A stretch of DNA of 20,874 bases, from contig JBDRKN010000014.1 of the NCBI GenBank assembly GCA_043813955.1, positions 1-20,874 of the forward strand, read 5' to 3'. Positions 6,009-13,212 of this stretch are shown here, piece after piece. Source of the stretch: JBDRKN01 sp043813955 (GTDB taxonomy: Bacteria; Patescibacteriota; Patescibacteriia; Patescibacteriales; Patescibacteriaceae). The notes below the pieces were generated by a model that was given only the letters and a program-made list of their open reading frames with translations, did no database searches and was not told the DNA's origin. The position numbers and the translations under genes are program-made. Within the stretch, counting starts at the first letter, position 1; every line of letters begins with the position of its first letter.

Positions 6009-7267
6009 AGTGGAGTAATTAATTTAATTAAGCCAGAAGGCTCAATTTCCAAATCTCTTAACATATCTTCATCTCCTATATTATTTAATATAACATTAGC
6101 TTTATCGCCTGTGGCGCCGTCAATATACATAGAAAGGTCATCTCTAAAAAAATAAATATCTAAAGAATCCTTATATTCACTCTCTGCCACCATTAATCTG
6201 TAAAAAATAACTCCTGGAGGCAAACTTATTGTCTTGAATTTTTCCTCATCAGCCTTGTGCTGAACTTGAGGCAAATCAAATTTTCTGTCCCAATAATACA
6301 TACCTTTAGCTATGCGGATTTCGTCTATATCGCCGTTCCAGTCGCTAGAAGCAGAATCACCTTGACAGCTGCCAATTTGGACATTAATATCATTATCTTC
6401 AATACTGCCATCAATTAAATCTGACCATTCTTCAATACTTTCTTCTTGTATACCAGTTCCTTCATTAGTTAAATATAACTTTATATATCTTCCTTTTCGC
6501 ACAAAAGCTAAATGGTTCCAGCCAGATGAAATAACGCCAGATTTTACTGAATAATATTCAGAATTTGCTCTTACACTGCATTCAATTTCATTGCTTGAGG
6601 TTTTATAGCAATGAAAGCTTTGGTTTGCAATATTATTCTCGTCCCATTTGCAAATTATACTGCGCTTATTACCATCAATACTGGCATCAAACCACAAATC
6701 AATAACAAAATCCGCTAGAAGAAAATCAAAATCATTATTAATATCTGTTTCATTGTCATCTATTTCTAAATAATCTCCGACATTTTTAAATTCCCAATAT
6801 CCGCTACTGCTATCTGGCCTACCTCCTCCGCTAGTCTGATTAGGAGTGCCGGAAATATTTACCACGCGCCCAGCTTCATTATTACCTATTTTATCACCTG
6901 TTTTAGAACTCTCATTAAATGTAACCCCGCTTTCATATTCATCTCCATGAATCAATAATTTCACAGGATAGCTGTATTTTTTGTCATTATCCTTGTCTGC
7001 AAAAACAGTATAGCTGTTAGTTGTGCGGTCAACTTTAATTCCCCAGCCATAGGCAAAGCTGTCAAACATCTTAAGATTCAAAGAATAATTCTGAGCTTGC
7101 CTAAGATCTCTTTTAAGCTTTTCGCTGTAGTTCAAAACCTCTCCTTTTCTGTTTATTCCATGATAATTAGCAAATAAAATAGTAGATAAAATGACAATGA
7201 TAAAAATAACTATTGCCATCTCAATCATGGTATAGCCCTGTTCTTTTAATTGTTGAACCTTATTCAT
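6005..7267 (-). CDS. GspH/FimT-like prepilin carrying a LamG-like domain (420 aa)
   Basis: N terminus KEQG|YTMIEMAIVIFIIVIL is a prepilin signal (cleavage after G11, Glu at +5), followed by a GspH/FimT-like part (LRQAQNYSLNLK ... YGWGIKV ... YTVFADKDND) to about residue 125. The C-terminal part (347-420: ISLPPGVIF ... VILNN ... IEPSGLI) resembles the end of GspH. Between them, residues about 157-333 match the LamG/concanavalin-like pattern: WEFKNVGDYLEI, VIDLWFD, SGWNHLAFVRKGRYIKLYL and DWNGDIDEIRIAKGMYYW. Ordinary GspH proteins are roughly 150-200 residues, so the extra length is this insertion. LamG folds bind carbohydrate or protein ligands and often calcium; a role in adhesion is inference. 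ATGA overlaps occur with both neighbours (7264-7267 and 6005-6008). Confidence 0.8.
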   Translation of the reverse strand: MNKVQQLKEQGYTMIEMAIVIFIIVILSTILFANYHGINRKGEVLNYSEKLKRDLRQAQNYSLNLKMFDSFAYGWGIKVDRTTNSYTVFADKDNDKKYSYPVKLLIHGDEYESGVTFNESSKTGDKIGNNEAGRVVNISGTPNQTSGGGRPDSSSGYWEFKNVGDYLEIDDNETDINNDFDFLLADFVIDLWFDASIDGNKRSIICKWDENNIANQSFHCYKTSSNEIECSVRANSEYYSVKSGVISSGWNHLAFVRKGRYIKLYLTNEGTGIQEESIEEWSDLIDGSIEDNDINVQIGSCQGDSASSDWNGDIDEIRIAKGMYYWDRKFDLPQVQHKADEEKFKTISLPPGVIFYRLMVAESEYKDSLDIYFFRDDLSMYIDGATGDKANVILNNIGDEDMLRDLEIEPSGLIKLITPL

Positions 7268-8502
7268 AAGTCATTCAAAATTTCCACTGCCTTGTCCATC
7301 TGAGGATCTTTTTTATTATCATAATCCTCCTGAGCAAATTCTATTTCAATATCAGGCATAATGCCTTCTTCGGAAATATCGCGGCCATTGGGCGTGAGCC
7401 ATTTTGCAGTAGTAATCTTAAGAGCGCTTCCGTCTCTTAGCTCTTTTAACACCTGGACAGAACCTTTTCCAAAAGTCTGCTTGCCAACTATTGTAGCCAA
7501 GCCATGGTCCTGCAAAGCTCCAGATACGATTTCTGAAGCTGAAGCGCTTCCCTGGTTAACTAATACTACTGTTGCATAACCAGCCAAACGGCTCAAGCCA
7601 GTTGCGTGATGATCAACCTTTTCCTCTTCGCTATACTTTTCAGTCACTACTAGCAAATCTTGTTTTAGCCACTGGCTGGCCATGGAAATAGCTGTCTGCA
7701 AATAACCGCCAGGATTGTTGCGCAGATCCAAAATTATTCCAGCAGGATCATTGATTAAAACTTCTCCAATTGCCTGATTAAACAAAATACCAGTATCATC
7801 AGCAAAATTGCTTATTTTTATAACATAAATATTATCATCTCTTAATTCAGACTCAACGCTCTTAACAATAATTACTCCTCTTGTAATAGTAATATCCAAA
7901 GGAGCTTCCTTATGCTCGCGCATAACTGTAAGTACTACGTCAGTATTTTTTGGACCTCTGATTTTTCTAACAGCATCCATTACTGTCATGCCATAAGTCA
8001 ATTCATTATCAATCTTAATAACCTTGTCGCCTGCCATTAAGCCTGCTTTCCCAGCCGGCATTCCTTCTAAAGGAGCGATAATAGTAATTATTTCATCTTT
8101 TATTCCAATCTCAGCCCCAATGCCTTCAAAAGTTCCGCTCAATTCAATCTGAAATTCTTTATTCATCTCTGGATCAAGAAAAATAGAATGCGGATCATTA
8201 GTAGACATAACTAAGCCCTTGAGCGCGCCATAAAAGAGCTGTTCATTAGTAAGCTCATCTTTGTCAACATACTCGTCTAGTATAAATCGCCATACTTCTA
8301 AGAATAAGCTAAAATCCAATTTATTACCAAATTCTTTCTGGCCTTGTTTTACAAAATCCTGGACTGGATCATCTGGCTCAATTTGAACAAATCTCTGTTC
8401 AGCAGTATAGCTGCCAAAAAGATAGGCAAAAATTATTATGATTGCTACAAAAACAGATAAGAAAATTAAGGTTACATACCTTAAACGTCCATGTCCTAAC
8501 AT
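7264..8502 (-). CDS. ctpA: S41 family C-terminal processing protease, CtpA type (412 aa)
   Basis: Serine protease acting outside the inner membrane on C termini of exported proteins. Residues 9-30 form an N-terminal anchor. An N-terminal helical region (65-110, ending SIFLDPEM) is followed by a PDZ domain at about 122-205 (GTFEGIGAEIG, GKAGLMAGDKVIKID). The catalytic core follows with LDLRNNPGGYL, GSASASEIVSGALQDHG and GKQTFGKGSVQ; by family alignment the nucleophile is S321 and the general base K346. Length is typical. It is the first gene of the pilin train and its TGA overlaps the ATG of the LamG pilin gene. A role in processing pilins or fibre proteins is inference from this linkage; S41 proteases are also common as stand-alone housekeeping enzymes. 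An extended -10 promoter lies just upstream. Confidence 0.92.
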   Translation of the reverse strand: MLGHGRLRYVTLIFLSVFVAIIIIFAYLFGSYTAEQRFVQIEPDDPVQDFVKQGQKEFGNKLDFSLFLEVWRFILDEYVDKDELTNEQLFYGALKGLVMSTNDPHSIFLDPEMNKEFQIELSGTFEGIGAEIGIKDEIITIIAPLEGMPAGKAGLMAGDKVIKIDNELTYGMTVMDAVRKIRGPKNTDVVLTVMREHKEAPLDITITRGVIIVKSVESELRDDNIYVIKISNFADDTGILFNQAIGEVLINDPAGIILDLRNNPGGYLQTAISMASQWLKQDLLVVTEKYSEEEKVDHHATGLSRLAGYATVVLVNQGSASASEIVSGALQDHGLATIVGKQTFGKGSVQVLKELRDGSALKITTAKWLTPNGRDISEEGIMPDIEIEFAQEDYDNKKDPQMDKAVEILNDL

Positions 8503-8533
8503 GTATTTAAAATATTAATAATTATGTATTAAA

Positions 8534-8542
8534 ATTATATCA
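8534..8542 (-). promoter_or_regulatory. Extended -10 promoter of the protease/pilin operon
   Basis: The minus strand reads TGATATAAT here, a perfect extended -10. The first ATG is 31 bases downstream of the box (8502). No good -35 is found at 16-18 bases, which fits an extended -10 type. The same nonamer occurs on the opposite strand at 8578-8586. Confidence 0.55.
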
Positions 8543-8577
8543 TAAAAATAATAGATAGAAAACTTATACTTGATATC

Positions 8578-8586
8578 TGATATAAT
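8578..8586 (+). promoter_or_regulatory. Extended -10 promoter of rmuC
   Basis: TGATATAAT on the plus strand, 34 bases before the rmuC ATG, with no clear -35. It is arranged back to back with the identical minus-strand nonamer 36 bases away, so the intergenic region 8503-8620 is a divergent promoter. Confidence 0.55.
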
Positions 8587-8620
8587 TACTGATAAACTAA
8601 AATAAGCTTAATAAATCACT

Positions 8621-9697
8621 ATGACCATTTTTACAATCATTTTATTAACAATCCTAACAGCCCTGGCTATTACTATTTTAGTAATAATACTTAAAAAACA
8701 AACTAATCAAGACCTTGGGGCTTTAACAGAAAGATTAAAAATTCTGGCCCAGCAAAACAGCGAACTAAGGCAAAGCATGGACCAAAAATTAGCTCAAACA
8801 CATGAGGCAACACAGCAGCAGTTTGGCCAGACAACCAAGGTAATGCAGGAAATCACCAGCCAATCGGCTAAATATTTATCTGATGTAACAGACAAACTGA
8901 CAAAATTAGACCAGACTAATAAACAGATTGTTGATTTTTCCTCTCAATTGCAAAATCTGCAGGATATTTTAAAAAATCCAAAGCAAAGAGGCATACTTGG
9001 AGAGTATTTTTTAGAAGAAACTTTAAAAAATGCCATGCCTCCAAACAGCTATCAAATGCAGTACCAATTTCATGATGGAAGCATTGTTGATGCTGTCATT
9101 TTTATTAAAGATAAAATCATTCCTGTTGATTCTAAATTTTCTTTGGAAAATTATGAAAAAATACTTAATGCCAAAGATGCTGAAACACGCATTAGATTAG
9201 AAAAAATATTTAAGCAAGATTTAAAAAACCGCATTGATGAAACTTCTAAATATATTAAGCCTGCAGAAAGAACCATGGACTTTGCCTTTATGTTTATTCC
9301 CTCTGAAGCCATATATTATGACCTGCTGGTAAACAAGATTGGAGCTATTCAGGCAAATACAAGGGATTTGATTGAATACGCATTTGCTGATAAAAAAGTA
9401 ATCATTGTCTCCCCTACCACCTTTTTTGCATATCTTCAGGCTGTATTGCAAGGACTGCGCGCAATGCAAATTGAAGAAAGCGCAAAGCAGATCAGATTCG
9501 GAATTATGAAATTAAGCAAGCATATGAACAGTTATGACAATTTTCTGCAAAAATTAGGCAGCAGCATGTCAGTTTCTGTAAATCATTACAATACTGCCTA
9601 CAAAGAATTTAAAAAAATTGACAAGGATGTGGCTAAGATTACTGACGGCAAGTCAGAAGTTGAGCCATTGTCCCTGGACAAGCCAAGCTTAGAATAA
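8621..9697 (+). CDS. rmuC: RmuC family protein (358 aa)
   Basis: RmuC proteins are membrane-tethered, have a restriction-endonuclease-like core and limit inversions at short inverted repeats; the exact activity is not settled. Residues 3-23 form an N-terminal membrane segment (IFTIILLTILTALAITILVI). A Gln-rich coiled coil spans about 28-125 and the conserved core about 128-320: KQRGILGEYFLEETL, VDAVIFIKDKIIPVDSKFSLENY, DFAFMFIPSEAIYYDLL, VIIVSPTTFFAYLQAVLQGL. The PVDSK motif matches the expected catalytic region. Length is slightly short for the family (often 400-500). The next gene starts 3 bases after the stop, so they are probably cotranscribed. No Shine-Dalgarno is seen before the ATG. 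Confidence 0.9.
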   Translation: MTIFTIILLTILTALAITILVIILKKQTNQDLGALTERLKILAQQNSELRQSMDQKLAQTHEATQQQFGQTTKVMQEITSQSAKYLSDVTDKLTKLDQTNKQIVDFSSQLQNLQDILKNPKQRGILGEYFLEETLKNAMPPNSYQMQYQFHDGSIVDAVIFIKDKIIPVDSKFSLENYEKILNAKDAETRIRLEKIFKQDLKNRIDETSKYIKPAERTMDFAFMFIPSEAIYYDLLVNKIGAIQANTRDLIEYAFADKKVIIVSPTTFFAYLQAVLQGLRAMQIEESAKQIRFGIMKLSKHMNSYDNFLQKLGSSMSVSVNHYNTAYKEFKKIDKDVAKITDGKSEVEPLSLDKPSLE

Positions 9698-9700
9698 TTT

Positions 9701-10597
9701 ATGCTTCTAGATTCTGGAAAATTATCAAAAGATATTATTAAACTGCTTACATATTTTGATCTATTTGATTATCCTTTGACCAGCTGGGAAATCTGGCAGC
9801 TTCTTCCAGTTAAATGCAGCTATCATACAGCTCTGCAAGCCTTGGAAGAGCCAAATAAATGGCATGATGATCAAGGCTTTTATTATCTCCAAAATCATAT
9901 TGCGACAAGGCAGCATAGGTATAATATTAGCGACAAAAAATTCAAAAGAGCTAAAAAAATTACCAGGCTATTTTCATTTTTGCCATGGATCAGGATGGTC
10001 TGTCTGGCAAATATTATTGGCCAGCATAATTTAAAAGACAAAGGCGATATTGACCTATTTATTATCACAAAACAAAACCGGATCTGGATTACTAGACAGT
10101 TCTGCGTCATGATTCTTAAAATATTGCGCTTAAGGCCGACTGCTAAAAGATTTGTCAATACTATCTGCCTCTCTTTTATGATAGACGATCATAATTTAAA
10201 CTTAGAAAGCTTGATGCTTAATCAGGATGCTGATAACAGAGACAGATATTTTACCTATTGGCTCGCAGGAATTCAGCCACTATATGGTATTAATGCTTAC
10301 AATGAATTAATTAAACAAAACCAATGGATTATTAGCTATCTGCCAAATTGGCAGCCAGCAAAACCCATCTATCGCAGAATTGTTAAAGATAAATCATTGA
10401 ATGTTGTAGAAAAACTATTTGGATGGGCAGAACCATGGACAAAAAAATTCCAATACAAAGTTATGGATTTAAACATAAAAGAACAAATGAACAAATCAAC
10501 CAATGTAGTGGTCAATGATCATGTGCTTAAACTTCATGTAAAAGACGGACGTGAAAAATATTATCAAGAATATTTAAATAATTTAAATTATGGATAG
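9701..10597 (+). CDS. Winged-helix plus nucleotidyltransferase-fold-like protein (298 aa)
   Basis: Residues 8-65 look like a small winged-helix module (IIKLLTYFDLFDYPLTSWEIWQLL ... FYYL). A nucleotidyltransferase-like segment follows: ANIIGQHN (103-110), then GDIDLFIIT with the acidic pair D116/D118, then RIWITRQFCVMILKIL. Known MNT/pol-beta-type enzymes carry a Gly-Ser before the Asp-x-Asp; here it reads Gly-Gln (107-108), so catalysis may be altered or lost. The C-terminal third has no recognisable domain. The start is 3 bases after rmuC and the last 8 bases overlap the O-antigen ligase-like gene. Substrate and role are unknown; linkage to a glycan polymerase or ligase suggests, but does not show, a part in surface polysaccharide metabolism. 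Confidence 0.65.
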   Translation: MLLDSGKLSKDIIKLLTYFDLFDYPLTSWEIWQLLPVKCSYHTALQALEEPNKWHDDQGFYYLQNHIATRQHRYNISDKKFKRAKKITRLFSFLPWIRMVCLANIIGQHNLKDKGDIDLFIITKQNRIWITRQFCVMILKILRLRPTAKRFVNTICLSFMIDDHNLNLESLMLNQDADNRDRYFTYWLAGIQPLYGINAYNELIKQNQWIISYLPNWQPAKPIYRRIVKDKSLNVVEKLFGWAEPWTKKFQYKVMDLNIKEQMNKSTNVVVNDHVLKLHVKDGREKYYQEYLNNLNYG

Positions 10598-11849
10598 GAT
10601 TATAAGGATAGGAATCTATTTATTAGCCTTTACCCTGCCTATTCAGACCAGGTATATCTTTTTTTCAGGCCAGCTTAATAACAACGCATGGGATTTTGGA
10701 ACTATTAGCCTTTATGGCACTGATATTTTAATTATCATCCTTCTTATTTTAACCTTGATTAAATATCCAATCAATAAATCCTACAAAACATATTACTATC
10801 TCATGCTAGGAATATTTTTGTTTAGCTTGATTTCAATTACCACTGCTTTTGACAAAGGATTGGCCGCGTTTGCCATGATTAAATTAATCATGGGCATGTC
10901 AATTTTCTGGATTATTATACATAACAAATTTGACAAGCTAAAACTCTGGGTAAGTTTTTTGCTTGGAGCCATGATACATGCAGGAATTGGAATCTGGCAG
11001 TTTCTAACGCAAAGCGCTTTTGCTAATAAATGGCTTGGAATGGCATGGCATAGCGCGCAAGAGCTTGGAACAAGCGTGGTTGAAACTATTGGCGCTGACG
11101 GATTATGGGAACGCTGGCTGCGCGCCTATGGCGGATTAGACCATCCTAATATTTTAGGAGGCTTTTTAGCCATAAGCCTATTAATAATCTTAACATTAAG
11201 CATTAAGCTTAAAAATAAATCATATATTATATTCTTTTACATAATAACAGCAATAATTACAGCAGGATTATTCTTCAGCTTTTCCAGAACTGCCTGGCTG
11301 GCATTAATTATTGGCATAATCGTGATAATAATACAGCATAGAAAACAATTTAAAGATTTAATCATACCTCTTGCAATTATTATACTAACCGCAGGCGTTC
11401 TTTTAAGCCAATATCATTATATTGCTACATCGCGTTTTGGCGACCAGCATCGTTTAGAAGTAAAATCAATTGATGAGCGCATCAGCTATATAAAAAATGC
11501 CAAAGAATTGATTAAAAATCATCCATTAACAGGCGTTGGAATAGGCAATTACGGCTTGGCTGTTAATAAAGAAATAGATGACAGGCAAGTAAGCTATTGG
11601 TATCAGCCGGTTCATAATGTTTTCTTGTTAATCTGGGCAGAAGTTGGAATTATTTCTTTGCTATTTTACTTAGTTCTGTTCATATATTTAATAACTCAAA
11701 CAATAAAAAAACATTGCACTAGCCTAAGCTTTTCTCTATTATCTGCTTTTTTTGTAATTATGATGTTTGACCACTGGCTTTGGAGCCTGCATTTTGGACA
11801 GCTTTTGCTTTGGATAATACTAGCCATGGTTGTTTGCAAAAAAAACTAA
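10590..11849 (+). CDS. O-antigen ligase/polymerase family membrane protein (419 aa)
   Basis: Polytopic protein with about ten to twelve hydrophobic segments. The Wzy_C/WaaL-type signature is visible: YGGLDHPNILGGFLAI at about 171-186, LFFSFSRTAWLALIIG, a large external loop (about residues 270-345) with KNHPLTGVGIGNYG, and HNVFLLIWAEVGIISLLFY. WaaL/Wzy proteins move or polymerise lipid-linked oligosaccharides on the outer face of the inner membrane, and the arginine of SRTAW and the histidine of NHPL fall in the regions known to matter. In a lineage that may lack classical LPS the acceptor could be a surface glycan or protein; that is inference. The start overlaps the preceding gene by 8 bases, a sign of translational coupling. 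Confidence 0.85.
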   Translation: MDRIIRIGIYLLAFTLPIQTRYIFFSGQLNNNAWDFGTISLYGTDILIIILLILTLIKYPINKSYKTYYYLMLGIFLFSLISITTAFDKGLAAFAMIKLIMGMSIFWIIIHNKFDKLKLWVSFLLGAMIHAGIGIWQFLTQSAFANKWLGMAWHSAQELGTSVVETIGADGLWERWLRAYGGLDHPNILGGFLAISLLIILTLSIKLKNKSYIIFFYIITAIITAGLFFSFSRTAWLALIIGIIVIIIQHRKQFKDLIIPLAIIILTAGVLLSQYHYIATSRFGDQHRLEVKSIDERISYIKNAKELIKNHPLTGVGIGNYGLAVNKEIDDRQVSYWYQPVHNVFLLIWAEVGIISLLFYLVLFIYLITQTIKKHCTSLSFSLLSAFFVIMMFDHWLWSLHFGQLLLWIILAMVVCKKN

Positions 11850-11851
11850 CT

Positions 11852-11891
11852 TTGACTTTTTGCGCTATTTTACATAAACTTAAGATATAAT
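11852..11891 (+). promoter_or_regulatory. Promoter(s) immediately before glyS
   Basis: TTGACT (11852-11857) is followed after 17 bases by TAAACT (11875-11880), and a perfect TATAAT lies at 11886-11891, directly touching the first ATG at 11892. Either -10 would start the transcript within a few bases of that ATG or inside the gene. This implies a leaderless message or use of the ATG at 11913. Confidence 0.45.
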
Positions 11892-13184
11892 ATGTTAAAT
11901 AATGAAAAAACAATGGAAAAAATAGTTTCTTTGTGCAAGCGAAGAGGATTTATATTCCCTGGATCAAAAATCCATGGAGGATTAGCCAATGCATGGGATT
12001 ATGGTCCATTAGGAATTGAGCTAAAAAACAATATTATCCAAGAATGGTGGAAGCGCTATGTTCATGACCGTGAAGACATGGTCGGAATAGACGCTAATTT
12101 AATCATGAGCTCCAAAGTATGGGAAGCTAGCGGACATTTAAAAGAATTTTCTGATCCATTAATTGAATGCAAGTCGTGCCATGCCAGATTTAAAGCTGAC
12201 GAGAATATTAAAACATGCCCTGAATGCGGAAAAAAAGAATTCACGCAGGCAAAACAGTTTAACTTAATGCTTAAAACTTTCTTAGGCCCAGTAGAAAGCA
12301 AAGATAACATAGTTTACTTTAGGCCAGAAACAGCACAAGGCATTTTTGTTAATTTTAAAAATATTATAGACACTAGCCGCAAAAAAATTCCTTTTGGAAT
12401 TGCGCAAATAGGCAAAGCTTTTAGAAATGAGATAACCCCAGGTAATTTTATCTTTCGCACAAGGGAATTTGAACAAATGGAAATTGAATATTTTGTTAAG
12501 GAAGAAGATTGGAAAAAATATTTTGATGATTGGCTAAAAGAAATGCGCATATGGATAGCTGATTTGGGAATTGATAAGGAAGAAATAAAAGAAATTGACG
12601 TGCCAGACAATGAAAGAGCTCATTATTCTAAAAAAACAATTGATTTTGAATACAAATTTCCTTTTGGACAAAAAGAATTATACGGCTTAGCCTATAGGAC
12701 TGATTTTGATTTAAAAAGCCATAAATTAGATTACACTGATGAAAAAGGAAACAAATTTATACCCCATGTGATAGAACCGTCCTTAGGAGTTGACAGAACA
12801 GTTTTAGCAGTGCTCTGCTCCAGCTATGCTGAAGAAAAGGTTGATAAAGAAACAAGGATAGTCTTAAAAATGCCTGCATGGCTGGCTCCAGTTAAAATAG
12901 CTGTCTTTCCATTATTAAAAAACAAGCCAGAACTTGTTAAAAAAGCAAAGGAAATCTTTGATAATTTAAAAACAAAATACGTATGCGAATTTGATGACAA
13001 TGGCAATGTAGGAAAACGATATAGAAGGCAGGATGAGATTGGCACTCCTTACTGTATTACAGTTGACTTTGACAGTCTGGAAAAAAATACCGCCACTGTC
13101 CGGGACAGGGATACTATGAAGCAGGAGTTAATTAAGATTGATGAGCTGGATAGTTATTTTACAAAAAAATTGCAAAAAAAATAG
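11892..13184 (+). CDS. glyS: Glycyl-tRNA synthetase, single-chain dimeric type (430 aa)
   Basis: Class II synthetase charging tRNA-Gly in the cytoplasm. It shows VSLCKRRGFIFPGSKIHGGL at the N terminus and WDYGPLGIELKNNI. A zinc ribbon has C93, C96, C109 and C112 (CKSC...CPEC). Motif 2 is FRNEITPGNFIFRTREFEQM (177-196) and motif 3 is IEPSLGVDRTVLAVL (294-308). An anticodon-binding domain spans about 333-425 (APVKIAVFPLL, YRRQDEIGTPYCITVD). It is the eukaryote/archaea-like homodimer type rather than the alpha2-beta2 GlyQ/GlyS type, and is short compared with about 460-500 residues. Position 8 is also Met (ATG at 11913) and could be the real start, since a -10 box abuts the first ATG. The 3' end doubles as part of a terminator for the opposite strand. 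Confidence 0.93.
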   Translation: MLNNEKTMEKIVSLCKRRGFIFPGSKIHGGLANAWDYGPLGIELKNNIIQEWWKRYVHDREDMVGIDANLIMSSKVWEASGHLKEFSDPLIECKSCHARFKADENIKTCPECGKKEFTQAKQFNLMLKTFLGPVESKDNIVYFRPETAQGIFVNFKNIIDTSRKKIPFGIAQIGKAFRNEITPGNFIFRTREFEQMEIEYFVKEEDWKKYFDDWLKEMRIWIADLGIDKEEIKEIDVPDNERAHYSKKTIDFEYKFPFGQKELYGLAYRTDFDLKSHKLDYTDEKGNKFIPHVIEPSLGVDRTVLAVLCSSYAEEKVDKETRIVLKMPAWLAPVKIAVFPLLKNKPELVKKAKEIFDNLKTKYVCEFDDNGNVGKRYRRQDEIGTPYCITVDFDSLEKNTATVRDRDTMKQELIKIDELDSYFTKKLQKK

Positions 13185-13208
13185 GGAGCATTATGTTATA
13201 CTCCCTAT
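13174..13208 (-). terminator. Intrinsic terminator of the 21-residue-repeat gene, inside the glyS 3' end
   Basis: On the minus strand an 8-bp perfect stem ATAGGGAG/CTCCCTAT (13181-13188 with 13201-13208) with a 12-base loop is followed by a run of eight T (plus-strand A run 13174-13181). It begins 5 bases after the TAA of the minus-strand gene ending at 13213. The T run is the complement of the final Lys-Lys codons of glyS. On the plus strand the same hairpin has no T run after it, though it could slow polymerase. Confidence 0.75.
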
Positions 13209-13212
13209 GGAA

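Noticed and set aside
6005..7267. Alternative genetic code (TGA as glycine)
   Set aside because: TGA ends several genes exactly at ATGA overlaps and the proteins end at the expected family positions, so TGA is a stop.
8570..8586. TTGATA-TATAAT as a normal -35/-10 pair for rmuC
   Set aside because: Only five bases separate the two boxes; the extended -10 reading is more sensible.
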